This document shows positions 11,793-23,274 of a stretch of 64,000 bases of DNA, in pieces (the first letter of the stretch is position 1; the number at the start of each line of letters is the position of its first letter). This DNA comes from Dryomyza anilis (lineage: Eukaryota; Arthropoda; Insecta; Diptera; Dryomyzidae): NCBI GenBank assembly GCA_951804985.1, contig OX638133.1:36295963-36359962 (forward strand), read 5' to 3'. Made by a program: the position numbers and the translations under genes. The notes beneath the pieces are model-generated. The model was not told the origin of the DNA. It searched no databases and was given only the letters and a program-made list of their open reading frames with translations.

Positions 11793-12920
11793 CCCCAGAC
11801 AAAAAATATGCAAGGAAACTGGTATTATAGTAGTAGTTTTGTGGAAAACTCACAGGAACATGGTAGGAAATACACATTACATAGCAGGCATTTTGAATTT
11901 TTGAAAATAAGCAGGCTCCCTATAGCAGCATTTACGCCGCAAACTGGTATGTTCAAGCCTACCCCTGCAGGCAAAAGCATTTTCTGTAAGTTTTGGTTTT
12001 GAAAAGGTATCTTTATAGCTATAATATGGAAGGGAAAGGTAGCCTGCAAGTAGCAGGCAAACACATTGTATAGGAATTTCTGTTTTGAAATTTTAAAAAG
12101 CTTTTTCATAGTAGGAAACTGAAAGGGAAAGATAGACTGCGAGTAGCAGGCAAACACATCGTATTGGAATTTCTGTTTTGTAATTTTAAAATTTTAATCA
12201 ACAACTTGGCGACAGAAAATTTTGTTTACATTATTTCTGTTTTGAAGTTTTAAAAGCTTGATCAACATGTTGTCGATAGAAAATGTTGTTTACAATATCA
12301 AATTTGCCTTCAAAAATTTTCAGTATTAAAATTTGTTGCCAGTTATTTGTTACGCTTCAAATAAATATGCCACGCCGAGTCTTTTGTGCGTTTGTTTTTT
12401 TATTTAATCGGTGTTCATGTTATTGCGTGTTTTGTTATTGCTTACTTCGATAACAATAACAAGGCGACACAATAACAATGTGAAGCAGCAGAAATATGCG
12501 TAACCAACAACAGATCATCGAAGCGATTGATTTTTGCGAAAATACAACAAACAAAATTTGTCGGTGTTGTTGTACGACAAGAAGTTTTGGTTGAGGCCGT
12601 GATGGTTGTTCACCCATGATCTAAATCATATGTTTATGATCCCTACCTTCCCCTAACATTTTGCTTCCAGATTATTGCACACCTTACCCTGCCTGAACCC
12701 ACAATTTTGCTTACACCTGTTTGGCTACCATACCCTACCTATGCCTGCCATTTCCCTAGCAATTTTGTTTTCATGCTATAGCAGGGAACTAGCAGCTTTT
12801 GTCCACATTCCCACCTTTGCCTACCTCAAAGCTTCATATAAAATGTGATTTCAATGCGTACAGGTAGCTTGTTTGCCTATGTGTTTCGAACCATTTGCCT
12901 GCTTAAAATTTTGTCTGGGG
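11793..12920. mobile_element. TA-flanked TIR element, CCCCAGACAAAA ends (copy at 24704-25831)
   Basis: The ends are CCCCAGACAAAA (11793) and TTTTGTCTGGGG (12909-12920), flanked by TA on each side. The inverted similarity extends imperfectly to about 30 bp. Inside, a block of about 110 bp containing gtagcaggcaaacacat and ggaatttctgttttg is repeated in tandem (about 12010-12190). The right subterminal zone has many tgcctgcc/ctaccttcccc motifs. No transposase. TA flanks suggest a Tc1/mariner- or Harbinger-like MITE, unresolved. Confidence 0.7.
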
Positions 12921-13059
12921 TATCTGGTGACGATAAGTGTCACCCGATAAACACCGAGAACATATGCTTTACCGTTTGAAATGGTTGAAATGTACTCAGG
13001 ATTTACGAATTCTTAAAATAACTGCAAACTTGTAATCGGAAAAGAAATTCTCTTCGTTG

Positions 13060-13310
13060 AACGAATGGGTGTGTATACCGAATTCCGTTTTTTAGGACCA
13101 CATAAGTGAGTTCGCAAGAAAAAATATTGTTTTGAAAAAAAAGTTCAATTAGGTCGGAATAAAGTTAAGTGTTGTATAAGGTATTTGAACATCGGTGGTC
13201 GGCTCACAATGGACCGATTATTTCAATGTTAGACTTTAAAATGGTATAGATAATCTAACTTCGGAGTTTCATTGATCTATCTCTTCTACACCATTTACAA
13301 ATGTAATTCA
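13060..13310 (-). mobile_element. Decayed mini-me-like fragment leading into a minisatellite (also 25971-26221)
   Basis: Minus-orientation mini-me motifs are recognisable: gtataccgaattccgtttttt, ggtatttgaacatcggtggtcgg, cacaatggaccgatta and tttcattgatctatctcttc. Where intact elements have the (GACA)n array, this one passes directly into 41-bp repeats. Confidence 0.6.
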
Positions 13311-13317
13311 GAAAAGA

Positions 13318-13506
13318 TCAATTGAAATTCAGAAATTCCATTTGAAATTCTAAAGATATCAATTGAAATTCAGAAATTACATTTGAAAATCAAACAACAT
13401 CAATTGATATTCAGAAATTACATTTGAAATTCAAAAGACTTAAATATTGCAATTCCATTTAATTAAAAATTCCATTTAAATTTCAGAAATTTTCATTTGA
13501 AATTCA
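13318..13506 (+). repeat. 41-bp minisatellite (also 26229-26417)
   Basis: Three clear 41-bp units begin with tcaattgaaattcagaaatt and continue into more degenerate units. A related array with the same 41-bp period lies at 53579-53868. Downstream (13507-13730) is a segment with gttccggactgggcaaaaac that recurs inverted at about 54300-54600. Confidence 0.8.
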
Positions 13507-15408
13507 AGTAGTCCAAGTAGTATTTAAAAAGGACTAAACATATTCAATTAGAGAATTCTATACGGTAAATCAAAAGATATAAATTAAATAGTTGTCGTTC
13601 CGGACTGGGCAAAAACGGAAGTAAATGTCGAGGTTGATATGAATATTCCAAAAAGTGAGCGAATTTTGCGTACAAATTATTTTTTTGAATTATTTTAGAA
13701 AATAACTGAAATCATATGCTTTTATGGTATATTTAGATACGAGTCGACAAAAACAGTCCACATGTTAAGTATTTTTTATTAGATTTTAAGCATCACGCAT
13801 AATCACAATATTTGTCTTTATTTTATCGAGTTGAAATCTACGATATTTCGACACATTTCTCAACAGCACATCACTAAGTATTGCAGATGATACAAGGGTT
13901 ATCGGAAAACCGAAAGAGTTACGTATAGCAACCGAATCAGATACGTACAAACCGCAATTGGTACAAGTAAGAAAAAGTTGAATTAAAAACTATTTCATTC
14001 CATTGCGGAATACCAACTAACTGATGGAAAAAATATGTAAGAATTCTCAGCAAAATAATGAAAAGTAAATCAGCATCAGTGATGCGTAAATGGATCCGCT
14101 TCCGTTTGCGGTTTGTTGCACTGACTGGGTGCGACGACTGCGATGCCGGGCAACACTTGCAGTATTCAGCCAAAGCCAAGAGTGGCTAATGTTGCTACTG
14201 CACTTCAATTGTAGCTAAAAGTTTTAAAAGTGTTTTTTCCATGGATATTGCTTAGCTTATAATTAATATAAGCGTCACAGGGAATTAAATATGCTTAAAG
14301 AAATCGAAACTTTTCAAATAAAGTGAATAAAACAACAGAACTCATAAAACTTATGCCACCGGTTTTCGTATCGATGAAATTTAAATAATCTTCTTTATAA
14401 CGCATAAAAATAATAATATTATTGAATAGTGTGAAATAGTTACTAGAAATCTATTAAAACATTTATTTCCATAAGAACACGCCATACATTTATTCGAAAT
14501 AATTCGATTTCAGTTTCGACAATCAGTTTTTTTCTTATCACGTAAATTGTATTTCAAATTAGGAGTAAGGAAGGTTATGGCACTACTGAAGTTTTGTAGT
14601 ATGAACATATGTACACAGAAAAAAATTACATCATATTAATAAATTTCGTTCTTCACACCATGATTCATTGTATTGAAGAACCATTCATAATATTAATGAC
14701 TAACGACATCAATGTTATGAATGTGATCATAAATATGATTAAATCTTGATAACTATCGAAAAGGGGTTCTTCAATATGATGATCTGTATGTTCATGTTAA
14801 AAACAATGTGTAAAAATGTTCACTTAAACCAGTAAAGTGAAATGTTTTAGTGCTACATGAGATATACTCACAGAAATAGATAACACCCATTTTCAATATC
14901 AAACAGAGTAGTAATCTAACTACTCAGTTCTCCCTGGTTTTTCTGAAATCACGATTTCAATAAACAGACATCGCTAAATTGACTCAGGTTATATCCCTTC
15001 GCTTTTAATATCCCAATAAACCAAAAGGCACGTAAACGTACCGTATACGTTCCGTATTTACGGGCATATACTGCGTTTATGGCAGCCGTTTATGGAACGT
15101 AAAGCAACACGTTTTACATATGAAATGAAATTTAAAATAAATGAAATTCCATAAATAGTCCGTACGTACGACAATAAAACGTAGATGCGTGAACATTTTT
15201 ACGGGCCGTAAACGGTACTTTAAAGCACGGAATTAACGTAAAAGTCACGTAAATACGAACCGCGAACGGAACGTAAACGGCAAGTAAATACAGTTCCGTA
15301 TGCGTGCCGAATGTACGGCTTTATATAATATAAAAAATTTATAATTATAGAAAAATACATTATCTGCGCATAACAGAAAGTATGTTTTCAGCATTCATTA
15401 GTTTGAAC

Positions 15409-16465
15409 TAGAGATGGGCACGTGAGTGAGTTTTGACTCACACTCACTCACGCTCACGAAAGAATTTTTTAATCACGCACACTCACTTACGGTCTTTTTT
15501 GCTTTACTCACACTCACAATCACCTGAGTAAAATTAAGATTCAATCACGTTAATCACGCTGAATCACGTGTTTTTTTTTCAGAATGCTTTCAGAATTGAT
15601 AAGAATTTCAGAATTGATAAATTATATCTTAATTTTTAACGGAGATGAAAATGTAAAAGACCTTCGATGCTGTTCATATAAAAACCAAAAAATTGCCTCG
15701 AAAAATAATTCTCCGGTAAAGAAATCGTGTAAAATCTTTGAGAATTGTCCCTGGAAAAATGATCTCTGGCAAAAAATTATCAATAAAAGAATAGTCCGGG
15801 GTAGAATTTACCAGGGATGAATTGACTTTGTGAAAAACTATTTTTGAAGCGATTTTTTTGATTACTACATTTATAACTCGAATAAAAACTGGACCCCATA
15901 CGAACCTCTGGAACAAACTAAACGTAATAAACAAAAGGAAGTCAATACAGAGTTATCATGTATAGTTGAAATTGAAAATTCAACTTTCAAAAATGGGTAT
16001 ATTGACAAAAAAAATGCGTTCTATGTCTATTTCCATGAACGATCGTATGAAACCAAGCAAAAACTATTGACATGACCCCACACAAATTGACTAGCCCTTA
16101 CTAAGTACGGCTGGTTTGCAGGGGTTAGATCAATTGTTGACTGAAATCTTGCAACTTATTCTGAATAGAAGACGGTATATGACGGTCGGTTTGATTTATT
16201 ATAGTTCTGAATAGTGAGTAGCCGCCTTCCCAAAACCAATTCGAGTTCAAGGGGTGGCCCTACTTGTTCTGTAGTTCAGCAAAAATATAGAAAAATCGAA
16301 AAAATTAAAAGTGAGATTTTTTATTTTATGAAACATTCGACTCACTCACACTCACTCACGAAAAAAATTTACTCACGCACACTCACTCACAATCACGTGA
16401 GCAAAATTAGGATTCAATCACAATCACGCGTGATCACGCGTGATTCACGAGAATTACGCTGACAT
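15409..16465. mobile_element. hAT-like non-autonomous element, TAGAGATGGGCA ends (copy 2)
   Basis: Duplicate of 2815-3881 with the same gtttgaac TSD at 15401-15408 and 16466-16473. It has two rather than three gcgtgatcac units near its right end, the only length change noticed between the two copies of this element. Confidence 0.85.
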
Positions 16466-17459
16466 GCCATCTCTAGTTTGAACCATTCAACTAAAAAACA
16501 TGTTGCAACTAAAAAATTTCATATATCAATTATATTCTATATTTTTATTATTTGGAATTCAAAATATTTTCAATCACGAAAAATACAAATTCCAGACATT
16601 ATAGTCATAAAAGTATTTCTTTAAATTAATTAAAGCCTTAAAGTTGCCGTTTTCACACATAAAAAAGGTTGTGCGTATTTTTAACCATATTTACGATAAC
16701 TGCCTTTTCCGAGCCGTAATTACGTGCACGTAACGTTACCGTTTTTTGAACGTAAAAATGTTTTTTTGTATTTTCAGTCAAATTTACGTATCAGGCGTTT
16801 TTGTACTGTAATTACGTAGCCGGAACAGTACCGACTTTGGTACCTAGAAATTGATATCCGTATCTACTACCGTATTTACGGCTAGACCCATATATAACAC
16901 GTAATATTTTTCCGTAATGTTACCACAATAACGGGCATACCCGTTCTCACAACCGTTTTTCAGTCCGTATCTGTGTTTATTGGGATAGGATATAAAAAAA
17001 AAATATTATTTTGGTGTATAGTTGGAATAAAGAAAACGTTCGTTGTAATAAACGTCATTCGGAAACATCATTCGTTTAAAACGTGCACACACACCACATT
17101 TTTCTAAAACTGTTCTTAATATGTTGTCATCAAAATGATGAAGTTATAGAATAATTTGATTGGGTATTTATTGACTTGTCACAAAATATTTCGGTATACC
17201 GGTTCCAAGTTGTGGTTTCAATTTTATTGCTGGTATTAATATCAATTTGTTGTCTATGAAAAACCCGAACAGTAAGAACTAATGTCGCGCTGTTCGCAGG
17301 ACAAAAAACGACTAATATGGTCCTATGGGTTTCGTTTTCCGACGAACAACTAATTTCGCAGATGAAATAAATTTATATTGGTTAATACAACCTCATGTTA
17401 TATCAGTTAGTCAATATAACTATTATCAATTGAGCCAACTAAATATTGGTTATGTCCAT

Positions 17460-18515
17460 TATACCCTACACTATGAATAAAAGGGTATATTCAGTTTGGT
17501 ACGCCGTTTGTAATACCCTGAAAAAAGCATCTCCGGTATGGAAAAGTATATATATTCTTGATCAGAGTCGATTTAGCGATGTCCGTCTGTCCGTCCGTCT
17601 ATCTGTCCGTCTGTCTGTCTGTCTGTCTATCCTTCTGTATGTCTGTTGAAATCACGATTACAGAACAAGTTGAAGAGCTAGAGCAATGAAACTTTAGATA
17701 AAGATTACTTATAAATCTAAGCTGTCTGAACAAGAAAAATGGCATGATCGGTCTATTGTGACCTGAGAACCGATTACTTATGTTTAAATACCTCATATTA
17801 AAATTACATCTACAAAACAATTTTACTGTATACGTGCTTAGGTAAACTTTTTTGGTCAAATATATACTGACATCATGCTGAAATACATGAAAATAATGGT
17901 TTCCAACGCAGCGACTTGTGGTTCCCAAAAAAAATCGAAATTCGGTACACCTACCCATTTGTAAATATGGGTATCAAATGAAAGAAAATTCTTCAGGGAT
18001 GGAAAGTTTGTAGTTATTTTCAGGATACTTATACCCTGCTGATCTATATACCACTTTGAATGGTAACCACACATATAATAATAATAATAAATAATAGTTT
18101 GGCGCTACAGTCCTGTGTAGAACTTCGGCCGAGCTCTCTCACCATTTTGAGCTGTGCGTGTTATATTTGTACTCAAAGTGGTGGGACCTACAGTTTTATT
18201 GCCGAATCCGAACGGCGGGTGAGAGCTTTTTCATAGGCAATGGTTTTACTCTCGTAGGTTTGCCATTTACTGACGAGAGGTAGCGCGGTATAGAAAAATG
18301 TTTCTATGAAAAGATGTTGTTAGCCCCAGTCCAGGCTTGAACCGGGGACCTTTCGGCTCGCAGTCCAACGCACTAACCACTGAGCTACCGCGGCTACACA
18401 TATATGTAGGGTATTTATAGTCGGCTTAGACCGACTATACTTTTGATAATCCTAACTATCATAATAACACCAAATTTAAAATTTCCCATGTGATCTAATC
18501 TTCCCAACTGGTTTT
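17460..18515 (+). mobile_element. mini-me/DINE-1-like element, split by a SINE (copy 2)
   Basis: Copy of 4876-5604. The tRNA-derived SINE at 18077-18395 splits it immediately after the conserved accacacatat motif. The two halves are otherwise unchanged, so the insertion is younger than both the element and the duplication. Confidence 0.88.
18077..18395 (-). mobile_element. tRNA-derived SINE, young insertion in duplicate copy 2
   Basis: On the minus strand it begins with a tRNA-like head. A pol III A-box-like TAGCTCAGTGG (18378-18388 reversed) is followed about 45 bp later by a B-box-like GGTTCAAGCC. The tail on the other side is a short (ATT)n run. An exact TSD acacatat lies at 18069-18076 and 18396-18403. 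The corresponding site in copy 1 (near 5490) is empty. A close relative is at 39681-39992 and a decayed one near 59645-59935. Confidence 0.9.
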
Positions 18516-19902
18516 ATATTTAATTGTCGTAGAAATGTAAATTTTTATAAAATGTAAAGGTTTGTTTCCCTAATCAATTTTACAGTTGCTTCAACTAATG
18601 GTTCACTTAGAAAAAATCTCATAAAAATTGTTATTGATTTAATAGTATATAAAAAAATTATATTTTCATACAAAATCAATAATAATTTTCTAGTATTTTG
18701 TACTACTTAATTGGATTTACCGATTGAATTAAAAGTTTATCCTATTTTCAATAGTAAAAACTATTAATTTTAAGGTATCTTTTTTCTAAGTGTGGTTACG
18801 CTTCATAGTATTGTTTGTCACAAATGAATTTTAGTTCAGGCAAACAACATTTAGTAGATGGGAATTAATATTCGTTGAAACAACTGCACGCAAGGCTATT
18901 ATTTCTTTGAGTGAGGTTACAGTTTCAAACTATAATGCTATTTAAAAATCTTAAATTGACTAGAAAAAAAAAATCATTTAAAATTCCTCTATTAATCTCT
19001 CCCCAGGCATCTCTACGTCACCAAATAATATATTTTTTTATAAAATGTTTAAAAACTTTTGAAGTTACTCCTTCTGCTAATTTGTGGCTTCTACTGTATA
19101 TAACTGACTTTTAAATTTTTGTTAATACTTTGCCTCTGTTCTTTTTACTTCCTACTTCTTTTTGCATGACTAAACTTTCTTATAGTCAATCATTTTAATT
19201 AAGTAATTCTTCGCCTACTTGTCGTAAAACATTTTCTTTTTATAATAGTTTCTCTACCATTTTCGCCGTTTTTCACGCCTTCGTGCCGTGCAAAGAGGTT
19301 CTTTCATTAGGGTGCTAGAATTTTTATTCCCCTGCGATGTTATTTTTGTAAATTTGTGCTTAATTATGAGCTGTAGTGTCAGAGATTCCGTTGCTTCTCA
19401 TCTTTCCCCCAAATTGATGTCAGTTAAGTTGGTCTCCTTTTCCTCCCTCCATGAAATGTTCATTTAATTGCACAGATTTAAAGTTAGTTTTGGGTGCATT
19501 AATGCTTGTTTTACGATTTAGTTAAACAGCAAAATAAAAGTTGTCGGGAAGATGTCGCGGCGAATCGTCTGTGTGTGAATCGGGGGGCCAATCAAGAGAA
19601 CAGATGCCAGGCGAAAGTATGGCAGTTGTGGTAGATGGGGAGACTACGTCCGGATAATTAATTAATTGTGTCTAAAGCCTTGTCCTTTTTTGTGTGTTGT
19701 GTCGGTGTCCGCCATCTAAGCGAATCGCGAACGTGCTTTTGAATAAGTTTTAATTAATTTTAATGCGTTCGTAATTGATTCATTATTTTGTAAGAAGTTC
19801 TTGTGGTCATTTTTTCTACTCGTCCAGACATTTTTACTTGGGATATTTGTTCATTTTCAACTAACTAATGTTATTTAACATTTTAATAGTATAATTTTAA
19901 AT

Positions 19903-21167
19903 CAAGGATTGAAACCTAAACGAATAACGGGATTTCGGTTTCGTTTTTTTTCGCGTTTCGGCTACGGTTTCGGTTTTAGGTTTTTATTACCAAACGGTTT
20001 CGGTATACCGGTTCCAAGTTATGGTTTCGATTTTGATTTCGGTTTTTGTATAAAATTTCTTTTTTCCATAATTTTTAAATAGTTTAACATTGTTTATATT
20101 GTGCTAAGTTATGTTCAAATTGTTATATTGAGGTAAAGTGGGAATGTTTGTTGTTATTTTAGTGAAAATATTGTGTTATATGAATTATTTAATTGATTTC
20201 GCCAAGAAAAAAACTCAATCGTTACCACAAGTCAATGAAAAGTAACATTTTGACTTCACCTGAGATATGATCTGAATTGCAGAGGAGAGCCGAGAAGCGA
20301 ACCTTAAATAAAAGCAAGAAGAATACATCGGTAAATGTTCTTAAACTTCATGAAAAGAAGAAGAAATATGTAAAATTTCCATCCATAAAACCAAAGAAAT
20401 TAAATTTCAACAATTCAGTGAACTGCAATATCTGCAAATAAATATCTGCCTTTATACTTAAAATGTTCGAACTTGCACTTTATTTTCCGTATTAGTAACT
20501 AATTTTTTCTTGTATCACCATTGTTTTTTTGTTACCTTATTATAAGTAGCCTTAATATATGGGCCATTCCACACCAAATCGACCAAAAAAATCTAAAACC
20601 AAATTTGAGATTTTACCTTACCTGGCAACTGATAAAGGGTATCAAGACATGCACTAACCATTTTTTTTTTATTTTTTCCGATCACTACTTCCAGAGATAC
20701 ATTGGCTCAAAGTTGGAAAAAGGGCCAACAAATTTTATTGATTGAACATCAAATTTTATTGATGACTCGTTTTAAAGCTAATAGAACAAGCTTATAGAAA
20801 ATTTAAGTTGTAACTTTTAAACGTTAACATGTGGCCCGTGGTCATAATCTTTGCACTTCAAAATTGTAGTCCATTCTGAGAAAAATATTAAATTTTCGTC
20901 AAATTATTGTAAATGTTCATGCAAAATTTCAAGATGGTATTTTGATGGCATCATATTTAAAAAAAAAATTTCTAAATTTTTCAATATTTTTTGATTTTAT
21001 GCTTTTTTAAAAACCTTTTTAAAGCGGTATAAAACCGAAACCGCTTATTTCGGTTTTGGATATCGGTTTATTTCCGACTTTCGTATAACGGTTTCGGTTA
21101 CGGTTTCGGTTTTAAAAATTAAACGGTTTTAAACGGATATCGGTTTCGGTTACGGTTTCAATCCTTG
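19903..21167. mobile_element. hAT-like element with CAAGGATTGAAACC TIRs (copy 2)
   Basis: Duplicate of 6992-8256 at a constant offset of 12,911 bp, with identical TIRs and TSD. Confidence 0.88.
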
Positions 21168-22573
21168 TTTTAAATGCAATAGTCTGGGAAACTAAATAAA
21201 AAAAAATAAATTTAATTATCTTTGGTAATGAATTTTTGTTTTAGTTTTATTCTCAATCGATTTTATATCTATTCAGATAAAAGGATGTTTCTCACTTCAA
21301 TTTGCATATCTCACATTTCACGATCGCCTATTCACAGAAAAAATGTACATCAGATTGATGAATTCCGTTCTTCAAACCATGATACATTGTATTAAAGATC
21401 CATTCATAATATTAATAATTAACGACATCAATGTTATGAATGCGATCATTAATATGATGAACGCTTTGTAACTGTCTTCAATATGATGAATTGTATGTGA
21501 AGAATACGTTACATCATATTAATGAACATAACATACAACATATTTTACTTCATATTGAAGAATTATGTTAATCAAACCAAATTTTAATCAAAATATTTAT
21601 TTTTCGTTTATTTTTTGCCGTACTTCTCAGTTCTCAAGTAGTTCTTGTATGTTATTTCTTATATAATGCTTGCTTGACATGAATAAATTAATAAAATATT
21701 TTATAATATATTTATTTGTAATTGCAACTTTTTATTAATAAAAAGTTATGTTAATTAATAAAAATATACTTCAAAAAAAAAAAAAATGTTTAAATTTTTT
21801 TTTTAACCTTTTTTTAGAACAATTTTTTTATTGAAAATTTTTTTTTGGATAATTTTTTTATTGAAAAAAACTTGTTTTCTGTTATTTTTTAAATAAAATT
21901 TTTACAACACTTTTTCCAAATTATTTTCTAAAAAAAATTTTTTTTTTTTTTTTTAAATATTATGTTCATAAATATTATGAACAAACTCATCAATATGAGG
22001 ATTAAAATTCATTGTATTGAACATTTCGCTCTTCACTATGATGTTCGATAGTACGAATAATTTCATAGATATAATGAATGTATTCATCAATATGTCATTA
22101 AATGAACGGTGTCCTCAATATGATGAATCTGGTAGTTGGTGAAAAAATTCAAAATATTTATGAATAAATTCATCAGATTGATGATTTTTTTTGTTGTATA
22201 TTTGAGTATAAAGTCAATTGATATAGTTGACCACAAAAGTTTATATCGAGCGGAATAGAGGAAAATTCAATCGTTGATGTCAGTGTTATGTGAACAAAAT
22301 TGGTCGGATCACAAGTCACATGCATCACAGACAGCGTTAAACTCCTAATTAAGATATATACCTCTTAAATATGAGTTAAACTGATCTTACTCTTTTAGTT
22401 TTTCTGTAACCGACAGACGGATATGGCTAAATCGAGTCATTCTTACTTCTTGTTCTTACAGTTTTTGCAAATTTTAATTTCAGTTAAGTGATATGAAATA
22501 ATTTAGTTAGAATCTATTACACCCAGAAAAAATTTCCCTCAAATCCTACTAAAATTGATCAATAGGACGATTA

Positions 22574-23274
22574 TCTATATATATAAAACTCTTGGTCCGT
22601 CTGTCAGTCTGTCGGTATGTCTGTCTGTTTGTTCCAGCATCACGTCTAAACCGCTGAACCGATTTAACTGAAATGGAGTCCGGAGGGTGTCATAGGCTAT
22701 ATATGGGCTATATATGGGCGGGGCGGGAAAACGACATAGCTCAGCACATACACAATCTAAAAAGATGAAACAAAAAAACTAAAATTCACCACACTAAAAC
22801 TCACCACACTAAAACACACCGCACTAAAACTCACCACAATAAAACTCACCACACTAAAACTCACTACACTAAAAATTCACCACACTAAAACTCACCACAC
22901 TAAAACTCACCACACCAAAACTCACCACACTAAAACACACCACACTAAAACTCACCACACTTCAAATTCACTAAACTAAAAATTCAACACACTTAAACTC
23001 ACCACATTAAAACTAACTTCACTAAAACTTCTACTGGGAAAAACTCTACGGGGAAGAATTCTACCGGGAAGAGTTCTACCGGGAAGAATTCTACAGTATA
23101 GCGTTCTATGGTGAAGAATTTTACGGCGAAGATTTCTACTGGGAAGAATTCTACGGCGAAATATTCTACTGTCTAAATTGTCTTTGAGAAAAGTTGTTTT
23201 GGCGGAGAATTATTATTTGGTTACTACAATTATAAAACCAATAAAAACTTCCACAGCGAAGCACGGGCCCCTGA
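22574..23274 (+). mobile_element. Non-autonomous Helitron-like element (copy 2)
   Basis: Duplicate of 9663-10363 at the constant 12,911-bp offset, with both 15-bp arrays and the same A/T flanks. Confidence 0.8.

Larger units (their letters stand above)
1137..13730 (+). repeat. Tandem duplication, copy 1 (12,594 bp)
   Basis: This unit is repeated directly and immediately downstream. Matching landmarks lie 12,594 bp apart up to about 3.8 kb, then 12,584 bp apart, then 12,911 bp apart after the SINE insertion in copy 2. The unit starts at attta (1137-1141) and its end runs straight into the same attta at 13731. Differences noticed by eye are one extra 10-bp gcgtgatcac subrepeat near 3840, G at 4325 versus T at 16909, two bases in an A/T run at 9042-9043, and A at 13574 versus G at 26485. 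Such near-identity implies a very recent event or an assembly of two haplotypes in series. Confidence 0.95.

Noticed and set aside
18310..18395. tRNA gene on the minus strand
   Set aside because: A-box-like and B-box-like motifs are present, but the sequence continues into a SINE body with (ATT)n tail and TSD, and is repeated at 39681-39992. It is a SINE head, not a tRNA gene.
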